DNA of 64,000 bases from Aestuariibacter sp. A3R04 (GCF_018860805.1 NZ_JAHKQR010000001.1:469158-533157), one strand, 5' to 3'. Numbered from the stretch's first letter, positions 1-9,710 are shown. Made by a program: numbers and translations. Notes: generated from the sequence alone by a model not told the origin.

Positions 1-84
1 TAGGGTGTAAATGTAATTAATGTTTTTTTGCCGTAATATCACGACACGTGATGTGAACGCGGTATTTGCGAGATAAGGCTGAAC

Positions 85-1872
85 ATGAAGTACTGTATTT
101 GGATGTTGTGCGCGCTTGTGCTAACTATCACTGGCTGTCAAAAAAACACTGATCATCAAAGGCAAGACGCGCCCGTTGAGTCATCCGTCGATGAACCGGT
201 GGACATATCTATCGCTTTTCTGGCCGATATCCATCTACATGACTTTTTCGTGGCTGCGGAGAACTTGTCATCCTCTGGGTTGCCAACCTTTCCTGGGACT
301 AACAATCCCGTGCTAATACGAAGCATGCAGGCACAATTGAACTCTACCCGTTTATTTAATGAAAACTATTTTGTTTTTCTTGCAGCACTGGATGATCTGG
401 CACAACGGGGCATAAAACTGGTTGCGCTGCCAGGAGATTTTTCCGATGACGGGCAGCCGGCAAATGTGGAAGCGCTAAGGCGTATTCTGGACACCTATCA
501 CGAGCGCCACGGCATGCGATTTTTTGCTATCACTGGGAATCACGACCCAGTACGCCCGTTTACCCGGGCCGGTGGCAAAGGGGACTTTCTGCATCAATCT
601 GGCAAAGAAGTGGCAGTTTACAGCCCCGACCATCCGCGCTGTCAGTCAGGAGAGGCCTGGCAATGTAGCCATGCGGTAAGGGAATGGGGGTATGCTGATA
701 TTACGCAGACGCTGAATGCTCACGGTTTTTTGCCTCAGCCGCAGGATGTGCTGTATGAAACACCCTTCGGCACAAATGAACTGGCCAGGCGCGGTTGGGA
801 TTGGTGTGACGAAAAAGGCACTTGCATTTTTATGCCCGACAGCAGCTATTTGGTGGAACCTGTGGACGGTGTGTGGCTGCTGGCTATTGACGCTAACGTG
901 TACGTACCAAAAGGGGATTATGCAGACCGACAGTTTAACGGTTCCGGGAATGCCGGTTACAACGCCTTACTTACGTACAAACCCGCATTGATAAGGTGGA
1001 TAACCAGCGTGGTTAAAAGGGCAGAAAAGCAGGGCAAACGATTAGTGGCGTTCAGTCATTTTCCCATGGCTGACTTTTACGATGACACTGAAATGGAGCT
1101 TGCAGATTTATTTGGGGCTACGGCTATGCAGTTAAGGCGTATGCCAACGAAAGAAACTACTGCTGCACTGGCACAAACCGGGCTTAAGTTGCACATGGCA
1201 GGTCATATGCATTTATATGATGTTCACGGGCCTGCTTCATCTTCGTCGCAAGCGTCGCCAGGCTTAGTTAACGTCCAGGTGCCCTCGTTAGCAGCGTATC
1301 AACCTGGGTACACTGTGGTTACATTAACCGCCGAACATACTGCGCGAGTAGAGACGGTAATTAAAAAAGATGTGCCGGGCTTTGACGCCTTGTTCCCTCT
1401 GTATGCCAAAGAATGGCAATATCGTCGGCAAGCCGGTTTATCAAAGTGGGACGAGGGGATCTTGTCTGCGTCCAATTACCTCAGGTTCACCGACAGCCAC
1501 CTCAGGGAGGTGGTTAGGCAACGGTATGTGGGGCGGGAGTGGCCCAGCGAAATGGCGCAATACTTTAAAGCGCATACGGTAGGGGAAGTACTTGGTGACA
1601 CACTTTGTAACGCCCCGGCCAGCGGATTCTCAGACCACTTTCTCGCCCGTCCGGCCATTGCCCTGGCAAACGACTATTACAGAATTCGCAATGCTGGCCA
1701 ATTTGCTGATATTGGGAACCGCGAGGAGATTTACAGCGGCTTATTACCTGTGCTTTCTGCTTGCCCTGTACCTGAAGACAAAGCGGCTGCACAGGCCTAC
1801 GCTTTTTTGAAAATTGTAGCGGTGTCTGCTCAGCGCGTTGACAAAACGACCTGGGTGGTACCAGGTGTATAG
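85..1872 (+). CDS. Metallophosphoesterase lipoprotein (calcineurin-like)
   Basis: This is a secreted calcineurin-like phosphoesterase that probably hydrolyses a phosphoester in the periplasm or at the outer membrane. The N-terminus is a lipoprotein signal with lipobox ITGC (Cys18). The metal-binding blocks of the family appear in order: DIH (48-50), GDFSDDG (117-123), GNHD (151-154), SHFP (about 324-327) and GHMH (373-376). Length 595 aa is longer than a minimal domain; the C-terminal third (after about residue 420) has no motif I recognise. It overlaps the start of the downstream TonB receptor, so the two are probably translated together. The substrate cannot be told from sequence. Confidence 0.88.
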   Translation: MKYCIWMLCALVLTITGCQKNTDHQRQDAPVESSVDEPVDISIAFLADIHLHDFFVAAENLSSSGLPTFPGTNNPVLIRSMQAQLNSTRLFNENYFVFLAALDDLAQRGIKLVALPGDFSDDGQPANVEALRRILDTYHERHGMRFFAITGNHDPVRPFTRAGGKGDFLHQSGKEVAVYSPDHPRCQSGEAWQCSHAVREWGYADITQTLNAHGFLPQPQDVLYETPFGTNELARRGWDWCDEKGTCIFMPDSSYLVEPVDGVWLLAIDANVYVPKGDYADRQFNGSGNAGYNALLTYKPALIRWITSVVKRAEKQGKRLVAFSHFPMADFYDDTEMELADLFGATAMQLRRMPTKETTAALAQTGLKLHMAGHMHLYDVHGPASSSSQASPGLVNVQVPSLAAYQPGYTVVTLTAEHTARVETVIKKDVPGFDALFPLYAKEWQYRRQAGLSKWDEGILSASNYLRFTDSHLREVVRQRYVGREWPSEMAQYFKAHTVGEVLGDTLCNAPASGFSDHFLARPAIALANDYYRIRNAGQFADIGNREEIYSGLLPVLSACPVPEDKAAAQAYAFLKIVAVSAQRVDKTTWVVPGV

Positions 1873-3928
1873 ATTTGGAGCGTTTAGTTTACTCCTTTGT
1901 GTGCCGCTTTTTGCTGATGCGCAAACCCCGGAGGATATAGAGCGAATAACAACGACAGCGAGTCGCGTGGCCAGGGGGCTGCACAGTTTGCCATTGACAT
2001 TGCAGGTAGTGGATAACGACACTTTGCAGTGGTTGTCGGCTTCTCATGTAGAGGAAGCCCTTAAGTTGGTGGCGGGTGTACAATTGCAGCGAGGAAATGG
2101 CCAGGAATACCTCCCCGCGTTGCGATCACAGGTGCTTAGCGGAGCTGGTGCATGCGGCGGACTGTTAACCGCCGAAGATGGTATTTCGCTTCGCGCAGCG
2201 GGCTTTTGTAATATCAATGAGTTGTTTGAAGCGCACACCGAACTGGCCGAGCGCATAGAGATCCTAAAGGGGCCAGGGTCGGTACTCTATGGTTCAAACG
2301 CGGTTCACGGTGTTGTCAACGTTATTACACCTGATACAACGACAGGGAAAGGTTTACTCGCTTTGGATGTGGGGTCGTTTGGTTACCAGCGCGGCAAATT
2401 TCGCGCTGGTACTACCCGAGGTGCCCATGGTTTTGGCGTGAATTTAAGTGCTACCCATGACAGTGGCTATCGCACCGCTGAGGGGCTCGATCAGGAAAAA
2501 GTAAACCTGCGTTATCAGTTTAGTGGTGATGTGCTTAACATTACCAGTGGCTTAACTTATACCCACTTGGATCAGGAAACCGCAGGTTACATCACAGGGT
2601 TTGAAAGCTACAAAAATAGCGCGTTGGCGCAGGCAAATGAAAATCCAGAAGCGTATCGCAATGCCACTTCAATTCGCCTGTGGAGCAAGTTTTCAATGGC
2701 GTTAAAAAATGGCGACAGTGTGACCATAACTCCTTATTACCGCAATCAGGACATGGATTTTCTCATGCACTTCTTACCCGGGCAGCCGGTGGAGAAAAAT
2801 GCTCAGCAAGGGGTGGGAGTGCAATCATTGTGGGTGCATCAGGTATCTGACCATATTACGGTGTCCAGTGGATTGGATGGGGAATTGACACAGGGAACGC
2901 TGCTGCAATTACAAGAAGGGGAAACCGTTGGCTCGGCGTTTCTCGTGGAAACTATTCCTACGGGCAAGCACTACGACTATGACGTTGATGCCAGTATTGT
3001 CGCGCCGTTTATTGCCGCTGAGTGGCAGGTAAACAACTGGCGCATCACTGCAGGTTTGCGTTATGAATACATGGCATACCAATACACCAACAACATGAAT
3101 ACAGGTCGTCTTCGTGAAGATGGCTCGTCCTGTGGTTTTGGTGGCTGCCGCTATACCCGGCCACCGAGTGGAAGTAACCGTTTTAGCAATATTTCGCCCA
3201 AACTCGGTACTGTGTATCAATGGTCTGATGTCATTCAGCTTTACGCCAATGCGTCGGTTGGGTTTCGAGCTCCGCAGGCCACAGAACTTTACCGGTTACA
3301 ACGGGCTCAAACTGTTGCGTCTCTGTCTTCGGAAAAAGCAAACAACATTGAATTTGGGGTGCGCGGTATCCTTGAAAACCTCCGTTTCACCGGTGCTGTA
3401 TATCGAATGGATAAAGACAATTTTATTTTCCGAGACAGTGATTTCTTTTATGTAAACGACGGTAGAAGTCGTCATGTCGGCATTGAATTGGAAACCGAAT
3501 GGGTAATTTCTCCGGCATGGAAGCTGACATCAGCCTTTTCGCTGGCAGAACACACCTATCGTCACGACCAGACACTCAATGATATTAACATTAACGGCAA
3601 TCTCATTGACTCTGCTCCGCGCTCAGTATTCGATATGCGTCTTGCTTATGCTTTCTCGCATTCTGCAAAAGTAGAGACACAGTGGTATCATTCGGGCAGA
3701 TATTATACTGATCCGGAAAATCAGCACGAGTACAGCGGGCATGACATTGTAAACGTGCGCGCCAGTTGGCAGATCTCGCGGGCGCTGACGGTCTATGGCA
3801 GGGTAAACAATGTATTCGATACCGCCTATGCCGAGCGAGCAGATTTCACATCGTTTACCGCGGAGCGGTATTTTCCCGGTCGACCCAGAAACTATATGTT
3901 CAGTCTGATTTATCGTTGGGACGCGTAG
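1865..3928 (+). CDS. TonB-dependent outer membrane receptor
   Basis: An outer-membrane active transporter. A signal peptide ends near ADA-QT. A TonB-box/plug region follows (ITTTASR, then ERIEILKGPGSVLYGSNAVHGVVNVI, described here by its key GPGS/LYG/GVVNVI blocks), and the beta-barrel ends with an aromatic-rich terminal strand. The plug contains two cysteines about 20 residues apart (in GACGG and GFCN) that could form a disulfide. I chose GTG at 1865, which overlaps the upstream stop by 8 nt and leaves a normal signal peptide; an in-frame TTG at 1838 is the alternative. Coupling to the metallophosphoesterase suggests import of a phosphorylated or metal-bound ligand, but this is inference only. 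Confidence 0.88.
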   Translation: MYRFGAFSLLLCVPLFADAQTPEDIERITTTASRVARGLHSLPLTLQVVDNDTLQWLSASHVEEALKLVAGVQLQRGNGQEYLPALRSQVLSGAGACGGLLTAEDGISLRAAGFCNINELFEAHTELAERIEILKGPGSVLYGSNAVHGVVNVITPDTTTGKGLLALDVGSFGYQRGKFRAGTTRGAHGFGVNLSATHDSGYRTAEGLDQEKVNLRYQFSGDVLNITSGLTYTHLDQETAGYITGFESYKNSALAQANENPEAYRNATSIRLWSKFSMALKNGDSVTITPYYRNQDMDFLMHFLPGQPVEKNAQQGVGVQSLWVHQVSDHITVSSGLDGELTQGTLLQLQEGETVGSAFLVETIPTGKHYDYDVDASIVAPFIAAEWQVNNWRITAGLRYEYMAYQYTNNMNTGRLREDGSSCGFGGCRYTRPPSGSNRFSNISPKLGTVYQWSDVIQLYANASVGFRAPQATELYRLQRAQTVASLSSEKANNIEFGVRGILENLRFTGAVYRMDKDNFIFRDSDFFYVNDGRSRHVGIELETEWVISPAWKLTSAFSLAEHTYRHDQTLNDININGNLIDSAPRSVFDMRLAYAFSHSAKVETQWYHSGRYYTDPENQHEYSGHDIVNVRASWQISRALTVYGRVNNVFDTAYAERADFTSFTAERYFPGRPRNYMFSLIYRWDA

Positions 3929-4045
3929 CGCGCCCAACCATACAGTCGAGCAGGAAACTTCCTCCCGCTTTATCCATCAGTTTTTCGAGCTATGTAATGT
4001 CTTGCGAGTTTACATAGCTGGAAAAATTGTTTTATAGGATACGTC

Positions 4046-5338
4046 ATGAAAAAAATTGTCGTTGTTGGAGGTGGTGCAGGTGGACTTGAACTGGTTACCC
4101 GACTGAGTAAAAAATTAGGCCGCAAAGGATTGGCGGAAGTCATTTTAGTTGATCGAAGCAAAACCCATGTGTGGAAGCCCCTGCTGCACGAGGTAGCAGC
4201 AGGGGTTATCGATAAAAACTCAGATGGCGTGGATTACCGCATGCATGCTGTACGCAACAAGTATCAGTTTCAACTCGGGAATATGCAGCATCTCGACAGC
4301 GAAAAGAAGTTTATTGTACTCGACCCGCTCTTTGATGATGAAGGGCAGGAAATCCTACCCGAACGCACTATCGATTACGATTACCTTGTACTATCCATGG
4401 GGAGCGTGTGCAATGATTTTGGCACGCCTGGCGTGGCTGAGCACTGCTATTTTCTCGATTCGCTGAAACAAGCTGAACGCTTCCATAAAGCGCTTTTGAA
4501 TCAGTTGCTAAGAATTAATCAGTCCAGTACCGAACAATCATCTTTGCACGTTGCTATTGTCGGTGGTGGCGCAACGGGCACGGAGTTAGCCGCACAGCTG
4601 CACCATGTAGCGAATTTAGCCCGCGCCTACGGAATGCCCGAAATGTCTTCGGAGCGATTGCGTGTCTCGATTATAGAGGCGGGGCCGAGAATATTACCGG
4701 CATTACCGGAGAGAATTGCAGCATCGGCGAAAAAAGCGCTGACAGATTTGGGCGTTAACGTTATGGAAAGTGCCATGGTATCTGAGGCCACTGAAGACGG
4801 CTTTATCACGAAAACCGGAGACAAGGTGGAAGCCGACCTCCTGGTGTGGTCGGCGGGTGTAAAAGCACCAGAGTTTTTGGTAAATATGGGCATTTTTGAG
4901 ACTAACCGAGCAAATCAGATCTTGGTGAACAGCCATTTGCAAACCACAGTATCTACTGACATTTTTGCCATTGGCGATTGCTGTGGGTTCCAGCAAAAAG
5001 ACGGCACCTGGGTGCCGCCGCGTGCGCAGTCAGCTCACCAAATGGCCAGCGTGGCAGCAGGAAATATCATCAATTTGTTTAAAGGAAAGCCTTTAAAAGC
5101 CTACGAGTATCGCGACTACGGTTCACTGGTGCATTTGAGTAAATACAGCACGGTGGGTAGTTTAATGGGGGCACTGGTAAACAGCAGTATGTTTATTGAA
5201 GGCCGTTTGGCGCGGCTGGTGTATATATCCCTGTATAACATGCATCAGTACGCTATCCACGGATGGTTTAAAGGTACCATGACCTTACTCGGTAGAAAAG
5301 TCAGCAACTTTGTCGGTCCTAAGCTAAAGTTACACTAA
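4046..5338 (+). CDS. ndh: Type II NADH:quinone oxidoreductase
   Basis: A single-subunit, non-proton-pumping NADH dehydrogenase at the cytoplasmic membrane that passes electrons from NADH through FAD to quinone. The N-terminus has the dinucleotide motif VGGGAGGLE, followed by LVDR and the family block HVWKPLLHEVAAG, which is very close to E. coli Ndh. A second GGGATGTELA nucleotide motif lies near residue 172-181, and FAIGDC marks the C-terminal FAD contact. Length 430 aa is normal. ATG is preceded by TAGGATAC. The gene supplies reduced quinol, which the cytochrome bd oxidase encoded 13 kb downstream could use. Confidence 0.95.
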   Translation: MKKIVVVGGGAGGLELVTRLSKKLGRKGLAEVILVDRSKTHVWKPLLHEVAAGVIDKNSDGVDYRMHAVRNKYQFQLGNMQHLDSEKKFIVLDPLFDDEGQEILPERTIDYDYLVLSMGSVCNDFGTPGVAEHCYFLDSLKQAERFHKALLNQLLRINQSSTEQSSLHVAIVGGGATGTELAAQLHHVANLARAYGMPEMSSERLRVSIIEAGPRILPALPERIAASAKKALTDLGVNVMESAMVSEATEDGFITKTGDKVEADLLVWSAGVKAPEFLVNMGIFETNRANQILVNSHLQTTVSTDIFAIGDCCGFQQKDGTWVPPRAQSAHQMASVAAGNIINLFKGKPLKAYEYRDYGSLVHLSKYSTVGSLMGALVNSSMFIEGRLARLVYISLYNMHQYAIHGWFKGTMTLLGRKVSNFVGPKLKLH

Positions 5339-5371
5339 TCATTTACAACACATAGGCTTAAAGGGACAAGG

Positions 5372-6052
5372 GTGAAGCTGGCGATAGGATTGTGCTCCGC
5401 GTTTGTTATAGCTGGCTTTGTCGGCTGGCTCTATCTGCCTGGCTTTCAGGTGAAAGTTGACAACGCAGCGCCCTTGGAGACAGGGGTAACATCAGCTGCA
5501 GATACAAAAATGCAGCCTGATGTTACGCCGCAAATTCCTATCATTCCAAATCACCCTCAAACACGGGACTCAGCAGAAAAAGTGCGACCCGTGGTACAAA
5601 AGGGGCCCGGTGAAACGCAGAACCTGAAAGATGTTCTCGCGTTGCTGAAGAATCGCCCCAGTCTGGGGACAATGGATTACTTGTTGTTTTCTTCGCAGGG
5701 TATTATTAATAACATTAATGCGTCGTCGTTTGTAAGTGTGGAAGGCTTTCCCGTGGTATTTGCACTTCTGGAATCTCACGCAGATGATCTCGATAGCGCC
5801 AACCGATTAGAGCAGCTTTCTCACCTGATATACGACAACAGTACGTACGATGTGTTTGCTGAACAAATGGCTTGTGCGGGAAAATACTGCCTGTTGAGCT
5901 TTACCTCAGGCAGCACCAGTGCCAGTACTTTCAGCGGTTTAAAAGCGTTTGGGCAAAACGCTTTTTACGTAAGCTCCGAGTCCGACGGTTCCGGTAATAA
6001 AATATACCGCATGATGTTCGTGGCATTGGAATTCAACGGTCTGACCCATTGA
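5372..6052 (+). CDS. Hypothetical exported or membrane-anchored protein
   Basis: I do not recognise the family. The protein begins with a hydrophobic segment (residues about 3-22) that could be an uncleaved anchor or signal peptide, then a proline- and threonine-rich linker to about residue 75, then a globular region with two cysteines near residues 167 and 172. It starts with GTG at 5372, preceded by the purine-rich AAAGGGACAAGG, and lies 33 nt after ndh on the same strand, so it may share its transcript. Function unknown. Confidence 0.7.
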   Translation: MKLAIGLCSAFVIAGFVGWLYLPGFQVKVDNAAPLETGVTSAADTKMQPDVTPQIPIIPNHPQTRDSAEKVRPVVQKGPGETQNLKDVLALLKNRPSLGTMDYLLFSSQGIINNINASSFVSVEGFPVVFALLESHADDLDSANRLEQLSHLIYDNSTYDVFAEQMACAGKYCLLSFTSGSTSASTFSGLKAFGQNAFYVSSESDGSGNKIYRMMFVALEFNGLTH

Positions 6053-6074
6053 GTTTGTAAAGGGCTTAAACAAT

Positions 6075-6488
6075 CTAAAAATCGACTCTTCTGCGCATGT
6101 TTTTACGTTCGCTAAGCTGTTTTTTTGATGCTTCTCGACGTTTCTTGACGCCTTTACTGATGCGGGTTGGCCGGCGCTTCTTTTGTACCTTTGTAGCTGC
6201 TGCCACCCATTGTACCAACCTGTTTATGGCATCCTGGCGGTTTTGTTCCTGAGTGCGAAAACTCTGTGCTTTTAGTACAAAGACACCTTCTGCGGTAACC
6301 CGGGCGTCTGATTGCTGCAATAGTCGGCTCTTTACAGCATCAGGTAAAGACGACCTGCCAATATCAAAGCGCAGGTGAATAGCGCTGGATACCTTGTTTA
6401 CGTTCTGCCCGCCCGCACCCTGAGCGCGAATGGCCGTCATCTCTATTTCTGTTTCATCCAACTTGATTGAGGGGGTTATCGCGATCAT
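6075..6488 (-). CDS. arfB: Alternative ribosome-rescue factor / peptidyl-tRNA hydrolase ArfB (YaeJ)
   Basis: This small release-factor-like protein hydrolyses peptidyl-tRNA on ribosomes stalled at mRNA ends. It has the catalytic GGQ motif at residues 26-28 inside RAQGAGGQNVNK, and the lysine/arginine-rich C-terminal tail (KKRRPTR, KGVKKRREASKKQ) that in the family enters the empty mRNA channel. Length 137 aa is typical. It lies 4 nt downstream of the DUF2608 gene on the minus strand and is probably cotranscribed with it. Confidence 0.93.
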   Translation of the reverse strand: MIAITPSIKLDETEIEMTAIRAQGAGGQNVNKVSSAIHLRFDIGRSSLPDAVKSRLLQQSDARVTAEGVFVLKAQSFRTQEQNRQDAINRLVQWVAAATKVQKKRRPTRISKGVKKRREASKKQLSERKNMRRRVDF

Positions 6489-6492
6489 TGCG

Positions 6493-7392
6493 TTAATTTA
6501 CACTCAGGCAGGTTTGGGATTTTCTGGCCGGGAAAACAGCCTCCAGTGTTGTGATTAGTTGTTGGTAATCTTCTGCCATTGCACTGGCTTGATCTTCGGT
6601 CAGCACTGCGCCAAATTTGTGGGCTCGGTCTTCTTCAACGCGAGTGTAGTAAAAAAGGCGCACATCAATATCACTTTTTCGCCAGGCTGCGGCGAGGTTA
6701 TCAATATTTTTTCTGGAATCGTCAATAAATACAATAGCGTCAAATTGTCGCTGTGTTTTGTCTAATATCCACTTCAACATGTGACCTTTGTTCATTCCGG
6801 TTGTCATCATTACACCCCGGCTGTAACTCAGTTCCCGTTCTGTGTGTTCCCGATAATTCGGGTTTTGTTGATTTTCAGGTGTCAGTGCAGATACAGACAT
6901 GTCGAAACCGTTGCGAAGCAGTTCTCTTTCTGTGGCTGCCCGGTATTTCGGTGCTCTGGAGGTGAGCGCGAAAATCGTATTGCCCTGGGATTGCCATGTC
7001 GAAATGGTGTTTGCCAGCCCGGGTTCCGTTGGTGTCATTGGGTTTAGCTCATAGAGTAAACCGATAGTATCTTCAAAAAGGCAGGACACCTGCTCACTGT
7101 CTCTGGGTTTAACCGCAAGTTTTCCCGTCTGCCATTGATACCAAATGTCGCCCCCTAAGTCTGCGGTACTAGTAAGCAGGGTATTGTCGATGTCGGATAC
7201 GATTAAAACCCTGTCGGCAGAATACCGCGCGTTGAGTGTTTTCACTTCTTTATCCACGTCGGTAAAGGTTGTGGTGGTCGCAATGACCAGTGAATGAGGT
7301 GGCGTAACTGTCCGCTCATGCACAGATGTGCACCCGGATAAAACAATGGCAATGACAGCAGTGAAAAGCGAAATACGAGATGGAAATAGCAT
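6493..7392 (-). CDS. DUF2608 HAD-like lipoprotein
   Basis: A HAD-superfamily-like protein of the DUF2608 group, predicted to be exported as a lipoprotein (MLFPSRISLFTAV start, lipobox VLSGC). The HAD motif I is visible as SDIDNTLL about 70 residues in, followed by ALTSRAP (motif II threonine/serine) and FIDDSRKN (motif IV). The start at 7392 is chosen because it gives a clean lipoprotein signal; an in-frame start at 7443 would add 17 residues before it. It sits immediately upstream of arfB. The enzymatic substrate is unknown. Confidence 0.8.
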   Translation of the reverse strand: MLFPSRISLFTAVIAIVLSGCTSVHERTVTPPHSLVIATTTTFTDVDKEVKTLNARYSADRVLIVSDIDNTLLTSTADLGGDIWYQWQTGKLAVKPRDSEQVSCLFEDTIGLLYELNPMTPTEPGLANTISTWQSQGNTIFALTSRAPKYRAATERELLRNGFDMSVSALTPENQQNPNYREHTERELSYSRGVMMTTGMNKGHMLKWILDKTQRQFDAIVFIDDSRKNIDNLAAAWRKSDIDVRLFYYTRVEEDRAHKFGAVLTEDQASAMAEDYQQLITTLEAVFPARKSQTCLSVN

Positions 7393-7773
7393 GCAATAAG
7401 TACGTTGAATTTTTACTGCTATACAGCCTACCAGAAATTCCATTGTGCTTACACGGCAGAGTAAGAAACCAAATCACATGATGGTGCGACAGCCGGTGAT
7501 CTTCCTCAATTAGTTTTGTTGGATGATTTTAGTAACTGAACCTTGGTATGCGGGACAAAACGCTTATTCAGAACACTTAAGACCATGCTGAATTACGCAC
7601 TCGTGAAACCTTACGCGCCTCTTCACCCGCTGAGAGGCGCTCATAGAGTCTCAAACAACAAAGGATTCGCGATGAGCAGTAGATATTTGCGACAAAGTGT
7701 TATTCTTTTAATCAATTTCAGGCGTATTCTAATTGTGTAGCGCTTGTTTTTGCGCTCATTACGGAGATTTCTC
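7393..7773. other. Intergenic region with one GC-rich hairpin
   Basis: This 381-nt stretch holds the start regions of two divergent genes. The one clear structure is a perfect 8-bp inverted repeat, GCGCCTCT at 7615-7622 and AGAGGCGC at 7633-7640 with a 10-nt loop, not followed by a T-run. A 65-codon open frame at 7543-7740 has no credible start or family resemblance and is not called. Nothing else was recognised. Confidence 0.5.
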
Positions 7774-8073
7774 ATGCGTTTTGGCTTGTTAGGACTGTGG
7801 TTGTTGTTGCTGTTACCCGTTGGGGTCGACAGTGATTATGCTGCGTCTGAAGCGAAAACCCTGGTTGGCACCGATGCGGTTGAAGCAACCGCCATTGTTG
7901 AACTGGCAGATGAGCTCGATGACGAAAAAGACAGTGGCGACTGCGTTGTTACCTCTCAACACCTTGCTACCGGGTATACGGTTTCGCCGTATCCTGACTA
8001 CGCATACCTGCCACGGGAAGTTCTCTCGTGCGCCAATGGCATAAGGGCACCACCTACTTCTTTTCTCTCTTAG
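7774..8073 (+). CDS. Small hypothetical exported protein
   Basis: A 99-residue protein of unknown family. It begins with a strongly hydrophobic segment (RFGLLGLWLLLLLPVG) that looks like a signal peptide, followed by an acidic stretch (ELADELDDEKDSGD) and two cysteines about 38 residues apart. ATG at 7774 is preceded by GGAG at 7763-7766, which is preferred over a TTG 30 nt upstream. It is 51 nt upstream of the CBS protein gene on the same strand. Confidence 0.6.
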   Translation: MRFGLLGLWLLLLLPVGVDSDYAASEAKTLVGTDAVEATAIVELADELDDEKDSGDCVVTSQHLATGYTVSPYPDYAYLPREVLSCANGIRAPPTSFLS

Positions 8074-8124
8074 TTAAACATTTATGGCGTTTGAACGCCC
8101 CCATGTCTATTTGAGGAAAGTATT

Positions 8125-8685
8125 ATGCATTCATTACCCCTGTACAAAACAGAAAGCATTGACCAGCTTGCGTGGCCTGAAAACCCTGCGAGATTAAACC
8201 TGCAATCTCCAGCTGAGACTATTTTTACTGATTTCACCATTCACGAACCTATGGTGATTGACTACAATGCCAAGGCCGTTGAGCTCGAGCACTTAATGAA
8301 ACAGTCACATGTGAAAATGAAAATAGTGCTGGATAAGCACAAGCAATTTGCGGGTATCGTAACCCTGAGTGATCTAACCGAACAGCGCATTGTACAGAAG
8401 GTGGCTGAAGGTCAATCAAGGGATGAACTCACCGCCGCAGATTTCATGCAGGCAAAAGCGAGTTTGCAATCTTTCGATTATTCGCAAATTCAACGTTCAA
8501 CCGTGGGGGATATTGTTGAAACATTGAAAGACAACGGGCAACAGCACTGTCTTGTGATTGACCGGGATGCCCACGTCATTCGCGGTATCATCAGTGTCAG
8601 CGACATAGCCCGGGATCTGCGGTTGCCACTGGACATACAAGCCCAGCCTTCATTTGCTGCGCTGTCGAGTGTCATTGCCGCGTAG
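8125..8685 (+). CDS. CBS-domain protein
   Basis: A cytoplasmic protein with two CBS repeats, a module that in known families binds adenosine nucleotides and reports energy state. The first repeat spans about residues 40-100 (GIVTLSDLTEQRI), the second about 110-175 (CLVIDRDAHVIRGIISVSDIAR). No catalytic domain is attached. ATG at 8125 follows TGAGGAAAG. A hairpin follows the stop. What it senses or regulates is not evident. Confidence 0.85.
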   Translation: MHSLPLYKTESIDQLAWPENPARLNLQSPAETIFTDFTIHEPMVIDYNAKAVELEHLMKQSHVKMKIVLDKHKQFAGIVTLSDLTEQRIVQKVAEGQSRDELTAADFMQAKASLQSFDYSQIQRSTVGDIVETLKDNGQQHCLVIDRDAHVIRGIISVSDIARDLRLPLDIQAQPSFAALSSVIAA

Positions 8686-8691
8686 CCAGTC

Positions 8692-8718
8692 TACCCCTGG
8701 CCTTATGTGCCAGGGGTA
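8692..8718 (+). terminator. Hairpin after the CBS gene, possible terminator
   Basis: A perfect 10-bp stem (TACCCCTGGC at 8692-8701, GCCAGGGGTA at 8709-8718) with a 7-nt loop begins 7 nt after the stop codon. The T-run is weak (TCTCACACATTTT), so it may be a poor intrinsic terminator or an mRNA 3'-end stabiliser. Confidence 0.5.
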
Positions 8719-8871
8719 TCTCACACATTTTACCGGTATGCGTTCTGGCGCATATTTCGCGTAGCATCCTTGTATTTTCTATACCCGTCAGGTAAACAAA
8801 AACCTGTTTCCCAAAGCTGAAACGCCAACGATTGGATCAGTGCGTTGACGTTTTCTGCCGAAGGGTGGTCG

Positions 8872-9666
8872 CTATTGTATTAGCTTTGCAGCAAAGACTT
8901 CGGCATCTTTGCGTTTGTCTGCCTTGTGCTGGTCTTCAGATCGGCCTTCCCGCCAGTAACTACTTATATAGATTTGTTCATGGGCAATATTTCTGTCTTT
9001 TACAAACAACGAACGCAGTGCTCGCATAGATGAAAATTCACATGCCGCCCAAATGCCCGGTGTGCCCGGCAACCAGTTTAATCCATCAACGACATCGGCA
9101 AGGCTTGGCGCATTGCCAATCACCCATTTGATTTCTACCCCGTCTGGTTTTACCAGAACTTGTTTGTCTTCCTCACTGGTGATTTGAATCACCGCGTAGC
9201 CTTGGGTACTGCCTGGCAGTTTCTCAAGGTATACCGATATGGCGGGCAATGATGTCATGTCACCGGCAAATAAGACCCAGTCGTAATGTTCAGCCAGTCC
9301 TTTAGAGCTGCCTGGACCACCAACGATGATTTTGTCACCTTTACTCGCGCGCTTTGCCCAATGCGACGCCGGTCCGCTTTGTTTTCCTTCACCGTGCAAA
9401 GCCATGTCAAGCGAAATGGATTGGGCCTGACGGTCTAACGAGCGAACGGTGTAAGTTCGCAATTGCGCCTCGTTCATTGATTCAGGGGGGACTGAAAGCG
9501 GGTTACCCGCAAAGTCAAAAAACAGCTTCACGTAAGCAGCGCTATCAATATTGGGGTAATTTGCCAGCGCCTTCCCAGAGAGCGTAATTCTGCGCATATT
9601 CGGTGTCACTTCTTCGTTAGCCACAACGGTAAGACACGCGGGTTTTTTGGGCGATTTCTTTTCCAT
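8872..9666 (-). CDS. Siderophore-interacting protein (FAD ferric-siderophore reductase)
   Basis: A cytoplasmic flavoprotein of the SIP family (ViuB/YqjH-like) that reduces ferric siderophores to release iron. The FAD-binding block RTYTVRS is present near residue 88, preceded by a beta-barrel domain, and the C-terminal NAD(P)H-like domain includes FAGDMTSLPAI and the WAACEFSSMRALR helix. The start at 9666 is preceded by AGAGGAAA; a longer frame to 9726 would run into the promoter. A Fur-box-like palindrome sits upstream, which fits iron-repressed expression. Confidence 0.9.
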   Translation of the reverse strand: MEKKSPKKPACLTVVANEEVTPNMRRITLSGKALANYPNIDSAAYVKLFFDFAGNPLSVPPESMNEAQLRTYTVRSLDRQAQSISLDMALHGEGKQSGPASHWAKRASKGDKIIVGGPGSSKGLAEHYDWVLFAGDMTSLPAISVYLEKLPGSTQGYAVIQITSEEDKQVLVKPDGVEIKWVIGNAPSLADVVDGLNWLPGTPGIWAACEFSSMRALRSLFVKDRNIAHEQIYISSYWREGRSEDQHKADKRKDAEVFAAKLIQ

Positions 9667-9710
9667 ACTGAAAGATTTCCTCTTGATAACTGAATGGCTT
9701 ATATAGTAAA

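Noticed and set aside
7543..7740. A 65-codon open frame in the gap before the small exported protein
   Set aside because: No ribosome site, no recognisable domain, and a composition without signal or fold pattern; likely non-coding.
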